Positions 19,707 through 33,600 of a DNA stretch of 64,000 nucleotides are shown piece after piece (position 1 is the first letter of the stretch; every line of letters starts with the position of its first letter). Source of the DNA: Istiophorus platypterus (taxonomy: Eukaryota > Chordata > Actinopteri > Istiophoriformes > Istiophoridae). The stretch covers positions 18,003,501-18,067,500 of the forward strand of contig CM029114.1 of assembly GCA_016859345.1 (NCBI GenBank). Direction: 5' to 3'. The position numbers were made by a program, and so were the translations under genes. The notes beneath the pieces are model-generated. The model was not told where the DNA came from, did not search any database, and saw only the letters and a program-made list of their open reading frames with translations.

Positions 19707-20746
19707 TGGTATAAAAAAAAAAAACTATTATGGGCATTACGTACTACAAGACTAAAGTCTCTATTCTTGATTGAATTTAAATCTAATCTCTTTTACAAAG
19801 ATGATTTTAGCATTTTTTGCAATGAAACCTTTCAAATGTCAAAGCATTACACTGAGGTAGGATGAATTTGTGGCGCACCTGCAAGATGAAGCACTTCAAT
19901 TCTGAAGCCATGAGGACTGGAAGGTGTGTTGGTTGAGGTTAAGGTGGCTACTAAGGGCAAGATATGGCTACCTGCATTGTTAAAGATTCAGTAGCATGAC
20001 AAGGATGAGTTCAGTCAGTTCAAATTAAAAAATAAAATTGTAAATCACTGTTCTCCATGACTTAGAAGAATTTTTAAAAGAAATATTATGCAAGATATTA
20101 AAATGTATGTTGATTGAACTGTATGCTGATAATCTGCTTCCTGATTTGATTTGATTTAAAGTGAGAAGACCAGTCATGGCAGGTCTTCTTCACGCTTCTT
20201 TTTCTGACAGCAGAGGGAGATGAACAAAAAAAACCAAACAGACGAACAAATAAACCAAACAAAAAAAACAAAAACCCTGCCCACTCAAAATGACTCAAAT
20301 TTTTTTTTTGTTCCTGTGGCTCTTATCAGCTCTTAAATTGCTCTCTGTATATCACATGAAAACACACAAAACAAAACAAAGAAAAGGGATGGGATTACTC
20401 TAGCAGCTGTTCAAACAGTTATCGATAAGAGAAGAATGTGGACAGCGGAAAAGAAAAGGAAGACTGTAGGTTGGTCAGAGACACACATCAGGCCTGTCGG
20501 CATATCGAACAAAGAATAATAGTCTATCAGAGTACTCTACATAGTTACACATGTTCACACACAAACAAACTCTCCAATGTGTCTGTCATTCCACTGCGAA
20601 AGCCACAGGTCTCCTCGACGCTGTCAGCAGTGTCATTACAGCTTGTCGTAGCTCTCGTAGGGTGGAATGTCAATCCGATTGAAGCTGAAGAGAGAGAGAG
20701 AGAGTGATTCAACACGAATGAAGCTAAGAGGATTCAAGGTACTGTG
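19707..20746 (-). repeat. Tandem duplication, outer copy (damaged)
   Basis: This block repeats 20747-21790 head to tail, offset 1041 bases. From about 19819 to 20448 the copies differ by one base (20366) with no indel. Both outer arms (about 110 bases left, 290 right) carry many small insertions and deletions. It contains a copy of the terminal smurf2 exon that no longer reads through. It is either a recent duplication or a long-read assembly artefact. Confidence 0.9.
20586..20684 (-). pseudogene. Duplicated smurf2 terminal exon with premature stop
   Basis: The acceptor TCTTCAG and the first codons (FNRIDIPPYESYDKL) match the true exon, but TAA at 20636-20638 follows directly and further indels follow (an extra A at GCGAAAGCC, a lost base at CTCGACGC). 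If the exon at 21628-21727 were skipped in favour of this one, the product would lose about 17 C-terminal residues. It probably has no coding role. Confidence 0.8.
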
Positions 20747-21790
20747 CTGGTATAAAACTCAACTAATTATGGGGCATTACTGTAAGACTAAAGAAGTTCT
20801 ATCCTGAATTTGAATTAAATCAGCTACCAACTTTTACAAAAGATGATTCCTAGCATTTTGCAATGAAACCTTTCAAATGTCAAAGCATTACACTGAGGTA
20901 GGATGAATTTGTGGCGCACCTGCAAGATGAAGCACTTCAATTCTGAAGCCATGAGGACTGGAAGGTGTGTTGGTTGAGGTTAAGGTGGCTACTAAGGGCA
21001 AGATATGGCTACCTGCATTGTTAAAGATTCAGTAGCATGACAAGGATGAGTTCAGTCAGTTCAAATTAAAAAATAAAATTGTAAATCACTGTTCTCCATG
21101 ACTTAGAAGAATTTTTAAAAGAAATATTATGCAAGATATTAAAATGTATGTTGATTGAACTGTATGCTGATAATCTGCTTCCTGATTTGATTTGATTTAA
21201 AGTGAGAAGACCAGTCATGGCAGGTCTTCTTCACGCTTCTTTTTCTGACAGCAGAGGGAGATGAACAAAAAAAACCAAACAGACGAACAAATAAACCAAA
21301 CAAAAAAAACAAAAACCCTGCCCACTCAAAATGACTCAAATTTTTTTTTTGTTCCTGTGGCTCTTATCAGCTCTTAAATTGCTCTCTGTATATCACATGA
21401 AAACACCCAAAACAAAACAAAGAAAAGGGATGGGATTACTCTAGCAGCTGTTCAAACAGTTATCGATAAGAGAAGAATGTGGACAGCGGGGAAAGAAAAG
21501 GAAGACTGTAGGTTGGTCAGAGACACACATCAGGCCTGTCGGCATATCGCACCAAGAATAATAGTCTATCAGAGTACTCTACATAGTTACACATGTTCAC
21601 ACACAAACAAACTCTCCAATGTGTCTGTCATTCCACTGCGAAGCCACAGGTCTCCTCGATCGCTGTCAGCAGCTTGTCGTACAGCTTGTCGTAGCTCTCG
21701 TAGGGTGGAATGTCAATCCGATTGAAGCTGAAAGAGAGAGAGAGAGAGTGATTCAACACGAATGAAGCTAAGAGGGATTCAAAGATACTG
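20747..21790 (-). repeat. Tandem duplication, inner copy (holds the true exon)
   Basis: Inner unit of the 1.04-kb tandem pair; it contains the intact last coding exon of smurf2 (21628-21727) and the first 880 or so bases of 3' UTR. The left arm of this unit (20747-20860) differs from its partner by many small indels. Confidence 0.9.
21628..21727 (-). CDS. smurf2: smurf2 exon 20, HECT C-lobe end and stop
   Basis: Acceptor CTCTTTCAG; reads (C)FNRIDIPPYESYDKLYDK and on to EETCGFAVE, then TGA at 21628-21630. The first base completes the catalytic cysteine codon. The FAVE end is characteristic of SMURFs. A GA dinucleotide run abuts the acceptor. Confidence 0.97.
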
Positions 21791-24700
21791 TTTGTCATTA
21801 TCATGGTCAAATAAGCTGTGTGTCGTGTGTGGGAAGATGCATTTGACACACACCAGGTATGGGCTTTGGGTAGATTGTTGGTGTTGGCATCAATCTGATG
21901 AATGGTGAAGAGTCTGGGCCCTGCAGCACCTTCAGTCAAAACAAAAAGGAATCATCAGTTGTAGTTTAGGATCAAATTCCAACATCCCAGCTAATAAAGT
22001 CTTGCTCTCTCAGTAATCCAATCCTTGTTCCACTAGCATTGCCAGCAAAGTTTTTTATCATAGGGTGTTATTTCACTGGTCTTCTAAAAAACGCCAAAAC
22101 ATGTTCCTGGAATTTTCTGTATTCTAAGATAATTAATATTTCAGTATTTAACAATATATCCAACAACATTTATGATGAGTCCTAGCCACATGTTATTTTT
22201 TTTTTTTTTTAATGCTAACACTTTAATCAATCATTCGTCTTTCAGGTCTTTTAACTTTGGTAACCAGTGTGATAGACGATACCCATTTATTTTAGTATAC
22301 GGTCAGTTAGCAGTATCAGACTGAGCATACCATTAGGATTGACAACAGATGTCCAACTAGAAGACAGATTAAGACACACAGAGTCAGATTAATACCCTGT
22401 AAAGCCTTGAAGCCTTGTAGTGGGACTCTGGATGAGCCAGTGACAAACTGCAGTAGTCGGGCCCTCCTCTCCTCGTCAAATGACTCCACAGCTTTCCAAA
22501 ACCACTTGACAATGTTGCTGTCGGGGGTGCAGTGCTTCAGACGGGTGTTGGACTTCCAGTCTGAGATGTCAATCTTTCCCAGGCCGCAAACTATCAGCTG
22601 AAAGTAGAGAGGGTGAAAGAAACTTTAATACCAACACAGTTTTAGTTTTAGGTATTAAATCAGTATGCTGTACCCCAAATTGTTGTTTTTTCTGTTTTGG
22701 AAGATGGATGGAATGGAAGATATTTTCCCCATAATAATAAACATGGTTTTGGGATCCAAATGATAGGTGCTTAAGCATTACAGTAAACATTAATGTGATA
22801 ACTATGTTTAAGAAAGATTTCTCTATTGTACCTCCAGTTCCTTCTCATCAAAGGCTTTGAGAAGGTGCTCAGGGATGACCTCATTGAAGCCCTTCTGCAG
22901 GGCCAGAAACTGAGCCTCGATGCCATGCAGGAAACGCCAGTTCACATACAACCTGCAGGGAAGAGGAGAGAGGAGGGAAGGTAAGAAAAGTAGGGGTCTG
23001 TCAGTTTAACACCTGAGAAACACAATCATCATCAGTACACTGAATTAAAAGCAATGCAACAGCCTGCACTACCACAGAAAAATCTGTCTGAATATAGAAA
23101 AAATGTGGTACTTGAGTGGGCTGAAACTGAGCTTGGCTGCTTATTGCATGTTGTTGTCACATCCTTGTTTTTGTGTATACGTGTGCTCATCCTTCTCCAT
23201 ACCTAACATACTCCTTCTTGGTATCCTCTGAGACAGGAATACTCTTGCCGTTGGGTTTCAGTTCATGTTGGATGATTTCTCCATAGGCATTGTGCTCTAC
23301 ACAGAATGTGTGGTCCAGGACGCCAGTGATGTCATTGTCCCTGAGAGAAAAAGTACAGTATCTCACAATAGGAATCAGCTCACAACTTCACTTTGTCGCC
23401 TCTTTTTTTATCATGTGTAACGAAAAAAAAATAAAAAGACCAGGAGAACCAATTTGCAGTCAACATTATCAGATTAACTGACTCAACGTATACTTCCCAT
23501 GTATTTATTGTGATCACGCTAAGCAACTGATTGGCTGTTGGATTTTCACAGGTTTCTTTCATCTGCTGCAATCAATTTTATCTGCAATTAAAGTTTCTCC
23601 CCTCAGTAACTTTCACATGGTCAGTGATAACTAAGTAGGAACAGCTACTTGACCATCATCAGAAGATGTGACATTATTAAAATGATAAAGTTTTAGATCC
23701 TATCAGCATAAGAACAAGAGCTTCCAAACGTGGTAAACACGTGTTTTAAAAAATATTGTGCTTCATCACTGTAGCACTGTACTAAACCAGCAGGGATGTT
23801 CATTTTTGATATCAGACAATCACCTTAACTGGCAGCAGGGGGCGTCATAATCATTAGAATTCATTTGTTTTTTGCAAAATAGTTGTAGGTGGAGTGGTTG
23901 TGTTATGTTTGCATCTTAAGTATGTGTACTCTATCCTGTTTTTAATGCTTTTGGTGCATATATTGACAAATTTTCTTTCTTTTTCGCCCTCCATGAATAA
24001 CTTACATATAAATTAAACTTTCTGAGGAATAGGTCAAGTCATTTGTAAAAATTATTTTACTGTTTTACTGGTAAAATCAGAAAACCAGTATAACATTACA
24101 GCTTGTTGAAAAGACATGTTGGGTAACCCAATATTTTCACTTGTTCTGACAAGAAAATGTTGCACTTCTTCACTGAAGAGTTAACACTGGTAATATGTGT
24201 TTTCTCTTTAACTTTGGGTTGCTAGTGTAGAGCTTTTAGAAAATAAAAGTCTTACAGAATCCAGACAAGGCTATTGTGGAGGTCAGGGTCGACAGACTCC
24301 ATATCGTCCAGCGTGATTGGTTTTCCCAGCAGCTGTTTGTAGAAGGGCAGAGTGAAACCTCCATCTATGTAGTGGCCATGAAAGACCGCCATTCCCATGA
24401 TACGACCCACAAAGTGGAAGTATGACAGGTGCTCCTGCAGATGAAACCAGGGATATTATTATGAAGGCTTAATTCATATCAGTTTTTATTAAAAAAAAAT
24501 AAATATAGATTCACTTTTTACCACAACACCAGACAAACTCTTATCACATGTCTATTAGAAGTTATGACTGTAAAACCGAATAATTCTTACTGGGTTGACA
24601 GCAGAGTCGGGATTAATCTGTAAAGTGTAGATATCATCTCTGGAGTACTGGAACAGGCCGTAGTAGGGGTTCAGCATCTCATGGGACAGCAGATATAACC

Positions 24701-27700
24701 ATTCCCTAACACATACAAACAGATTTACTGTGAAAAATGTACTTAAAATAATGCTAAAACAAACATAAGCAAAAGTTAGCCGACATTTAAAAAAATCACA
24801 TAAACACAGAAAAATAAACATGTGACTAATTACCTTGCTACCCCACCATAGTCCAGTCCTTCCTCTCCTCTGAATTTGATCATCAGTCTTTTCCAGAGAT
24901 CCTTTGGACGCATTTTCATCACCTGTCGGTACGACTCCTACGGTTCAACAAATACCGTTAATTCAATATTACATGGCACACAAAAAAAGATAGGCTTTAA
25001 TATAACAGACCTGACCTCTTAAAGATAATACTTTTAGCCTCACTGAGTAGAAAAATAGTAACTCTGAAGCTTTGATGGGTTGCATGCATGTATATGTGCC
25101 ATGTCTACAAACATAAGATTGTTATGGGACACACACCTTCAGAGATACCAGGTGCTCATGATGTGAGGGATGAAGATTGCAGGAATAAACCAAAACAGTC
25201 TTGTCTGTCCAGCTGTGTGTGTGGTGTCTCTACACTTTGGCTAGACTAAGTTAGGGGAAATGTCATAGTGTCATTTCATTAGGTTACACAACCATGGAAC
25301 TATAGATATATCTCTCTTTATAATCAAAGTCATGCATGTAGAGCAGAAGCAGAAACATGCTGGTATAATGTTACAGTAGCTCCTTTCTTGGCCCTGTTAG
25401 CATTCAAGAATAATGCAAAATGCTGGAAAAACAAAGATGATGGAAGATGACTGATGACTATGATCAAGCAGCTACTAGTAGTTTAAACATTAACCAGGAG
25501 AACAACAATAGGCAGTTTCAAGCAAGCGGTAAGAAAAGACCTGAATGCTGTAGCACAAGTGTACAGCTGAGCTTGAGGTTGACAGGGCCTGAGAATGCTG
25601 ACACACTGAGGCCAGGTACAGGCTGCAATGTATCTTGATAATTCTATTTTTGCCTCCTGTACCCCTCCCCCCAGTTGCAGTTAAACAAATAGAGTGTTTT
25701 TATTTTTTACATTACATAAGAGTCTGTTTGTCAGTCCTCTCAGTGAAGGCCAAAAACTCAAAAGCCGCACCACAATAAACGATCTCCTGCCAGAGCAACA
25801 GCACTGCTACAACTGAGAAAGCATGACAGAGGTTTTAAACACACACACTTTACACAGTGTATTTGAAACTGCCAACAAAAGATTTCAAAGTTTCAAGACT
25901 CAAATTTTGGGGTCCCACTTCTGGTGCAGATGATGTCTCCTCAGTCATACAACCAGGCAACTGGGAAAAGCTGAGACAGAGCTCAGGTATGCATCCAGCT
26001 CGTCAATATGTTAGTGAGACAAAAAAAACTGTACAAAAAGTGTCTAAAATACTAAATAACTGCATTAATGACATTGTACACAGAGAGAGACATTGTATTC
26101 GTGTCAAGTATATGTCAGCTTGTTGCAGAGAACATGCGTAAATAGGAAATCGTACTATAACTATTGTAAATACACATAAACTCTTGTGCACAAACTTCCA
26201 GTGGTAAACTGCACTGATGGTTCCTGCAAGAAAATCTCATGTGGATCTACAGAGCTGGTTTTCACACTTAACTTTCCCCTTCTACAGCTGTCACGTCTAA
26301 GGGGGATGAAGTCATATTTTCATTGCTCCAGTTGTAGTTATGAAGTTATGTCTGGCCTCAAACACTTGCCACTGCTGCTATAGCTCCTTTTCTCACCCGC
26401 TTCTTACCCCCCTCCCCTTCCCCAACCCTTTAGCTGCTGAAATCATCCAGAAAGAATGCCTTTGCCTTGGTAGAACAAATGATTGGGAGTGCTAGAAAAA
26501 GAGAGACAGAGGAGGAGAAGAAAAGGAATAAAGACATTTTTTTTGTGGCGTTGTGAAGGTCTTTTTGTTCTGCTTTTCCCTGGAAATCATAAAGCTGTTC
26601 TGAGTACTGGTTGTGTGCTGCCCCAAGCCTTTTCAGGCAAACATTGTAAATGGGGTGAAAAAATGCCTGTAAAGTGCAAAGATCTGGGTTTGCCATTGTT
26701 CTCATGGATGTTTAGACTTTGCATTTCAGCACAAGATTCTTTGAATGCCAGAGGAGAAATTTTATGAACACATGATCAATGCACATTTCACAAATTTATG
26801 GTAAATTCTGTTTCGATATGCATTCATTTGTGAACATGTGTTAGCAGCTGTGTTCAGCTTCTCTTCAGATGTTTCCTTTTATGGTTTAAGGCACATCAGA
26901 AATTTTAGGTTAGAGCTTCATTTTTATGAGTACAACGACTATTTTTAGGAAAGCATGAGCACTGCTGAAGTGGAACATTTCAGTGAAATTAAGTTTCAGG
27001 TGCATGAGGGTTTGTGACCTGTAAACATAAATGAAGGAAGTGTTCATGTTCATTTCGCAATCTGACGTGATGATGTGTGTTCATCAGTGTGTGTGAAAGG
27101 GTCTTGCTCCATTTGGGTGCGTAGGGTTTTGTTTTTTGTTTTTTTTACCTCAAATATCTCCTCACGGCAGACCTCAATGCGGCAATGGCCAGCCTGGGGT
27201 TGTTGCTGAGAGAGTTCCTGTCGCAGGATCTTCAGCTTCTGCACCAAGTCTCTCTTGTATTTGGGCACCGTCAGGCATTCTGCTTCTTCAGGTAACTGGG
27301 CTGGCGACAGAGCCTGCTGAGGGCCCCCGGGACCAACCTGGTCCTTTAACTGAGTTGGATGACTGGAGAGATAAAAGGCAGATGGTAAGACGAACAGTCA
27401 TGGAGAGGTGGAGATCACCAAGGCACAAATGGGCAGATGATTGACATGAAAAAGGGACAGAGGGGGAAAGACAGAGTATAGTAATATGCCAGTATGATTT
27501 ATCATTCACCTAAACTGAAGTATCAAACAGGTCGTCCTGAGCTGCCCTCTTCAAAGGTGAATTTCCATTCACTGTATTGGAACTGTTTACTGTCACATGG
27601 TCATAGGGATTTTTTCAGGGAACCCCCTTTATGGAAGTAAAAGATCTATACAAAGATAGAGTAAAGAGGGATATGTCCTCTAGGGAATTCTCTCAGCCCC

Positions 27701-30641
27701 TCTATCTTAAATATCCTCTAACCGCTGAACTAGGGAGTTTTGTAAGAAATATCCTCTCCAGCCCTCCGCCTCCTCACTCCTCTTAAAGCAAAGAGCACTA
27801 GAGAACTAAGCTCTGAGTAAATCTGATCCAGACCTGTGGACAGGCTGGGTTTTTTGACCAGACTTTTGGTAAATATCCACACTAGGAAAGGCATGGAGAG
27901 GGAGTAAGTGGAGAAAGGGAGACATACACAGAGGAAGGGAAAGGAAGAACTATATAAAATGGAGAGGGATGTAAGATTAGCTGGTGCCCTCTGGCTACCT
28001 CAGCTGGACAGATAAATGAATGTGTTCTCTTTGCCACCCTCTATCACAAATTTCTCCCAAATATATAACCTCTTCAAATTCCCTTTTATAAAATGTATAA
28101 AAAAATGTTTAAAAAAAAATCCCCCCATAAGACTCTTGCTTTGTTTTTGTGTCTTCAACTCGTGCATCCCAAGAGGTCTGTACTCCTTGCCTAAAGCCTA
28201 CAGAAGCTAACATCCCAGGTTGATAGGTACCCCTGCCGTCCATCAACCACAAGTGGAACTTCCATCAGCTGAACCTCAATCCTCCCTCATACTTTGAGGT
28301 TGAGGGGAAAAAGCAACATTTCTGTAAACTTCCATCCTTGTTTCTGTCAATATAATGCAGACAATTCCTTTCTCTGGGCTACAAATGATGTTCTGATGAT
28401 GTAGAATACAGCCACTGTTCTGAGTTCATGTTTGCCTGGCCATAGTGCAACCTTTTTTTGCAGTGTTGCTATTTCAGATCAACAAGTATAGGTGTGGGAA
28501 AGGGTGTGACAGGGGAAGTATCCCTGTCACACAGCAGACAGAGGAACTTAACGTTGGGAACTTCATCCTTGATCCTGACCTTTATCCCTTTTTCTTCTGT
28601 TGCCATTCAGAGCCTGTATAATCTAAGAAAGGATAAGATACAATCTTATACAATCTTGGCAAAAATGCACCATGGTCAGTGTTCTAGGTCTGGCCTCCTC
28701 CAACCCTCAGTGTGGTGTTAGTGGTGAGATGCCTGGGTGGGCCTCGTAAAAACACGATCCATCTCTCCCTTCAACAGGACACAAGCTCTCATTTCCCTGG
28801 GAGGAGATGCTTAGCCAGCAGAGGACTCCTTGAAAAGAAGCTACTGTCCTCCGCTGGTAGTGGAGTGTTGAAGCTGCTGTTTGCCAAACAAAGGCGGCAC
28901 ACCGAGGGGCCTAAATTGGCATATAAAGGAAGGAGAGGCCTTCTAAGGTAGCAGCACATAGCCACCCACTTATTCCAACACTCACTGCACACTTGGGTTC
29001 TCTGGTTCAGTAGGTTGAAAAAGGCCTCATCTATTTGGGCTTTCCAAACAAAACCGGGTGCAGTGTTTCGCCAGTCTATCCCTGTATAATCAAGTCCGCT
29101 GCTATTTATTTTATTGGCAGGCGTTGGGGTTCCTAGCATGTCATAGAAAGGGTAAGACTGCAGCAGAGCAGTCCTGAAAACCACTTTAGGAAGGAGGAGG
29201 GGAAGAAAAGATGACCTTAAAACAAAATGGAATGAGTTGCTTTTGGCTAGGAGGCTCAAGAACCATATAATAAAGCATAATTTCAGCGCACTTTTTTTTC
29301 CTTCTGAGGGCACAGTGTAATTAAAAATATGTTTCGACATAGTTCATCATCTCTGGTTTCCAAATGGGACGAGCTCTGCATATTTGATGGTATATATAGA
29401 AAATACAAGCACAGCAAAGCTGAAAATCTGCCCAAGTCAAAAGAGAAAAATGGTTCCTATTGCTGTGACAGCTTGGGTGAAATATGACGTTTGGTAAGAA
29501 ATATACTCTTTCATATTCAATGTTAGAGCAAGAGCATTTTATTATTGTTATTCCAATACAGGAAAAATGGGAGGACAGAAGCAAGGGTAGTCAAGAAATA
29601 AAGGAGTGACATTTTCCTGAACTGGATCAACTGCATTTGAACCTGCAGAGTCATAATAGGCCTCCATCCTCTTTCTGTGTTTGCAGGGAGGGAGACTGGG
29701 TGTGTGTCAGGTGAGAGAGTGCATGCACTAGAGGGCAAGTTTGCCCGACTGTTTGTGTAAAACAAAGAATTCTTGCTTCTTTTCTGTGGCATCTGGCGCA
29801 GGTGGTCTGTAGTAGTGGTGAGTAAGTGTAGTGGTGTGAAAGCTGCACCACCCACCACTGCACACCCACCCTGCCCCCCCACCCAACACACAGAGAATCA
29901 AAGGGCCCTTTATGAGTTGATCAGCTCTGAGTATCAGCTGGTGCCTTGCTCTTTGCACTTTCCTAAAAAGCAGAAGAGGGCAGAGAGGTTGGCAAAGTGC
30001 CGCCCGCCACTGTGGACATAGAGTCAAAGTGTATATATGCGTACAGAATTATTTACTTGAATAATGTATGCGTGTTTTGTCAGTAGAAGTGTGACCTCTA
30101 ATATTCTTCCTGCCAAGCTCCCCCATTTGCACATTTCTACCTTCTCCAAAAGTACAGGAAGTACAGGAAACCAGCAGCAGACAGACTGTGGTTATGACAC
30201 TGCCTACTGACTAAAATATGTTGCATCTTAAGACACTTTCTGAGAATGAAAGATTTGCAAAATTCTGCCATTAGAGAAAATAATCTGCTTTCTGCTTTCA
30301 TTTGATTTTTATACATTTCCAATGAAAAAATATGGCTAAAAAATTGGTAAAGTTACTTACCTCAAACATGCATACATTTTACTGTATAGAGCACAGCAGA
30401 TCAAAAAGGCAGTTCACCATGTTGACTAAAGAGTGCAACAGATTGTGTTGAAATTTTTTTTAATTTATTTTGTAGGACTCTTATACAGGCTGCCTTTTAA
30501 TGCTCCACATGCACACAAAAACTTTATCTCCCCATATATATATATATACACACTGTTTAGACAGCTTGCATTTACTGTACCGTCAAGTCACATGCTAGAA
30601 TTTAAAAGTACAGCAGAAAATGTCAAGCATTGTATATATTT

Positions 30642-30686
<45 letters not shown>

Positions 30687-33600
30687 ATTTACTGCTAACC
30701 CAAAAATTTGCTTTTATATTTATCTTTCATGGGTTGAATATACCACAGACCCATAATGTACAAGTATAATCATTACTTTTTAAAACATCAATGCAAATAT
30801 TGATATAAATGTCATGATGATTTATAACTTGGTTGGGAAAAAACCTGCTGATGCCCACTAAATTTAAAACCTGGTGCCAACTAAAAATACCTTCAGCAAA
30901 CACTGATGTAATCTTTCAGACATATACTATGTGCTAGTGCAAGAAAGGAAGCTAAGTATGTGAGAAACACTGTGGCAGACCACAGTAATTTAGCTGTGTC
31001 TGACTGTCTGACAATTCAAGGCCTTCATCATTCTGAGGTTGACAGCAAAAGGACTGTCTGAGTCACATTTAAACCAAGATGTGTCCTGGAGAATGAGCAG
31101 ACTGAGGTGTAGACCATAGACTCACAATCTTGTAATATCAAACCTGTTCCACGCTATTTAATCTTGCAGATCAAACTGAAACTGTCAATACAGACAAAAC
31201 TAAAATTACACCCACTAAACAACAAAATGGGTTAAGAGACAAAAATTGCTAAGGTATAGCTACGCAAACTGTGTCTGCAGTTTTTATTAACAGAACAATT
31301 AGGAAAAGAATGCCTTAAAAGGTTTTATAGAATCTCTTTTGTATTTCAGTACTAGCAGCATATCAGTACCTGCAAACTCGATATATTATTTCTAAGAAAT
31401 GACACATAGGTGTCATTACAAAGAATACATTTGGCTGAGAAAGCTTTATATTGCTTATATATATTTTTTAATTCTAGGAGGTACTGACAACACTGAGTTG
31501 ACAAAACCCCAGCCGCACTTGTGTATGACCTAGGGCACTGCAAACCATTCTGTCTGACAACTATGCATTCAGCAGTTTCTCTGACAAAAACAGACTTTTA
31601 TTACTTAATCGTTTACCTTCTGAAACTCCCTTTTCAAGTTTCAAGTTTTCAAGATGACAGCTTGGCTTGCAGTAAGTTGTTACTTTAGGTTAACAGATCT
31701 CTTTTGTCCCGCTCTCCTGATTAAATCACAGTAAGTCCCTCCCCTGCAGCTGTGAAACTTGTTTGACTGACCAACTCTGTTTTCTCCTTTTCCAACAGCT
31801 ATAATTTATTCTTTTGATTGAGTTTTCTGTCTGTCTGCCAGAAAACAAAAAAAGAGCACGAAAGAGAGAAAGATGCACACCAACAATAATGAAAACATCC
31901 TCAAGTGGTATAAAGGGAACAGGGGCCTGACAATTCAATGCTGCAAGAAGAAAAATCTCTTTGCACTCCCACTGTCTGCTGTATGCATACTTCCCCTTTA
32001 AAATCCCTTTCAACCGAAAGAAATCAAAACACCAGCTTTGTAACTATGTGGATATCTAAAAGAAAACAAAGACTGTCTGTTTCATTTAGTTTTAGAGGTA
32101 ACATGCACTCAGCTCATCCTAACATGCAAACTCACTACCCAAAACCATCGTCTTCAATCTCCCTATATGAAAGTCAATAGGTCATTGCAGTGCTGCATTA
32201 TTGCAGGGTCATCGTGAGGGTTACCATGCCAGCAGCGAGGCTGATAACTTTAACAGTTTTGGGAGCACAGAAGAGGGTGGGGGACAGCAGAGACCAAATG
32301 AGTGAGGACAGAGGAGGTGACAGGAGGAGGGAGGTGTAGAGATTAGCAAACTAAAAGACGATGACACGGCAGGGTATGGTAGCGGCTAATGGTGTGACTG
32401 GCTGTACTGGTTTCTATACCAGAAGCCTTAGTAGACCTGAGGATAAGGTATTAAAAGGTTAACACTTTCAATAAACTGTCAAATGTTTAGATTTTTACAC
32501 ACTGGGTATGTACATGTGCAGTTTGTCTAGGCAGACTGTTGTCTCCTCTATGTGTCTCCCCGTGTGGCCTCTGTATGTCTGCTTGCTGTTGTTGCTTTTT
32601 TTTATGGGCCTGTTGTCAGGCACCAGGGTGTTTAGATTTTCACCCAGTAAACAATCTGACATTATGTCTGGATTTTTGAGACCATTTAGCACGGCCCATT
32701 AAAGTTGAGTGTTTCAGAGCCAAAGTCAGTAGGCAGTCTCATCACGACAGTCTGCGCTATACTAATCTTTTTAAATTCTTTCTCTACCACTGTGCGGAAA
32801 AAAACTTTAAATAAAATACTGTTAGAGTTTTGACAGTGAACTCAGGTGATATACCAGTTTCAGCTCAAGTGATACTTTTTGAGTTTAAGCTCATTTACCT
32901 CTATCGTTGGCCTAATATACATTTTAAGCTTGAGATAAAATAATTAACATGATTTCTTTTCAAGTTCTACTGTTGCAATGTTTGAAATGCAGCTGATTTG
33001 GCTAAAAGTCTGAGATAAATTGATACTCAAGCCAAGATTAAAATCTCATTTGCTTGAGTATAAATTTTATCTTAAGTCCCTGCCAAATTGGAGTTTTATT
33101 TCAGATTCTTGACATCTGCCATCATATTTGTTCAGATATAGGCCAAATAAAGTGCAAGTGCTTACTAATGTGACACAGACTATATGTGGAGGGTGTTTTC
33201 ATTTTGTTTTTTTAATCAGTATGTATCATAAAAAGCTGCATTAGAAATTAGAGCTTATTAATTTTGACCTTCTCAAAGTACTAAAACTTCATCTGGACTC
33301 TCTCAAATCTCTCCTAATATGGAGTCAGACAAGCAGTCAATGATGCTGACTGGATAACATAGCTGAGCTTCAACTCACAACCAGGGGCTATTCTGACACA
33401 TATGGATACTATTTGACCAAATGACCAGATGCTGATTTCCCAAACATGTCCATCGTGCCAGCCACTGTTATTGCAAGAGGTTTTGACAAAGAATTTATAG
33501 TAAAAAAAAAAAAAAAAGCAAATGGGAAAAATCTCCACATCTTGATGTTCTTCTTGTTTTAGTGATTTCTACCCCATATACTGGCAAGCTCAAAGCAATG

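Larger units (their letters stand above)
15935..21627 (-). other. smurf2: smurf2 3' UTR region
   Basis: AT-rich sequence downstream of the smurf2 stop with no supportable ORF; it includes a (TG)n tract and the duplicated block described separately. Mammalian SMURF2 has a long 3' UTR, so much of this is probably transcribed. Two close AATAAA signals (17217-17222 and 17183-17188, minus) are plausible ends and 15929-15934 a more distal one. The exact end cannot be fixed from sequence alone. Confidence 0.5.

Noticed and set aside
20098..21339. Identical 66-codon open frames in two places
   Set aside because: They are the same non-coding 3' UTR segment seen twice through the tandem duplication, not a duplicated gene.
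28789..29340. 183-codon minus-strand open frame in smurf2 intron 11
   Set aside because: No recognisable domain, no splice or promoter context, and composition like the surrounding intron.
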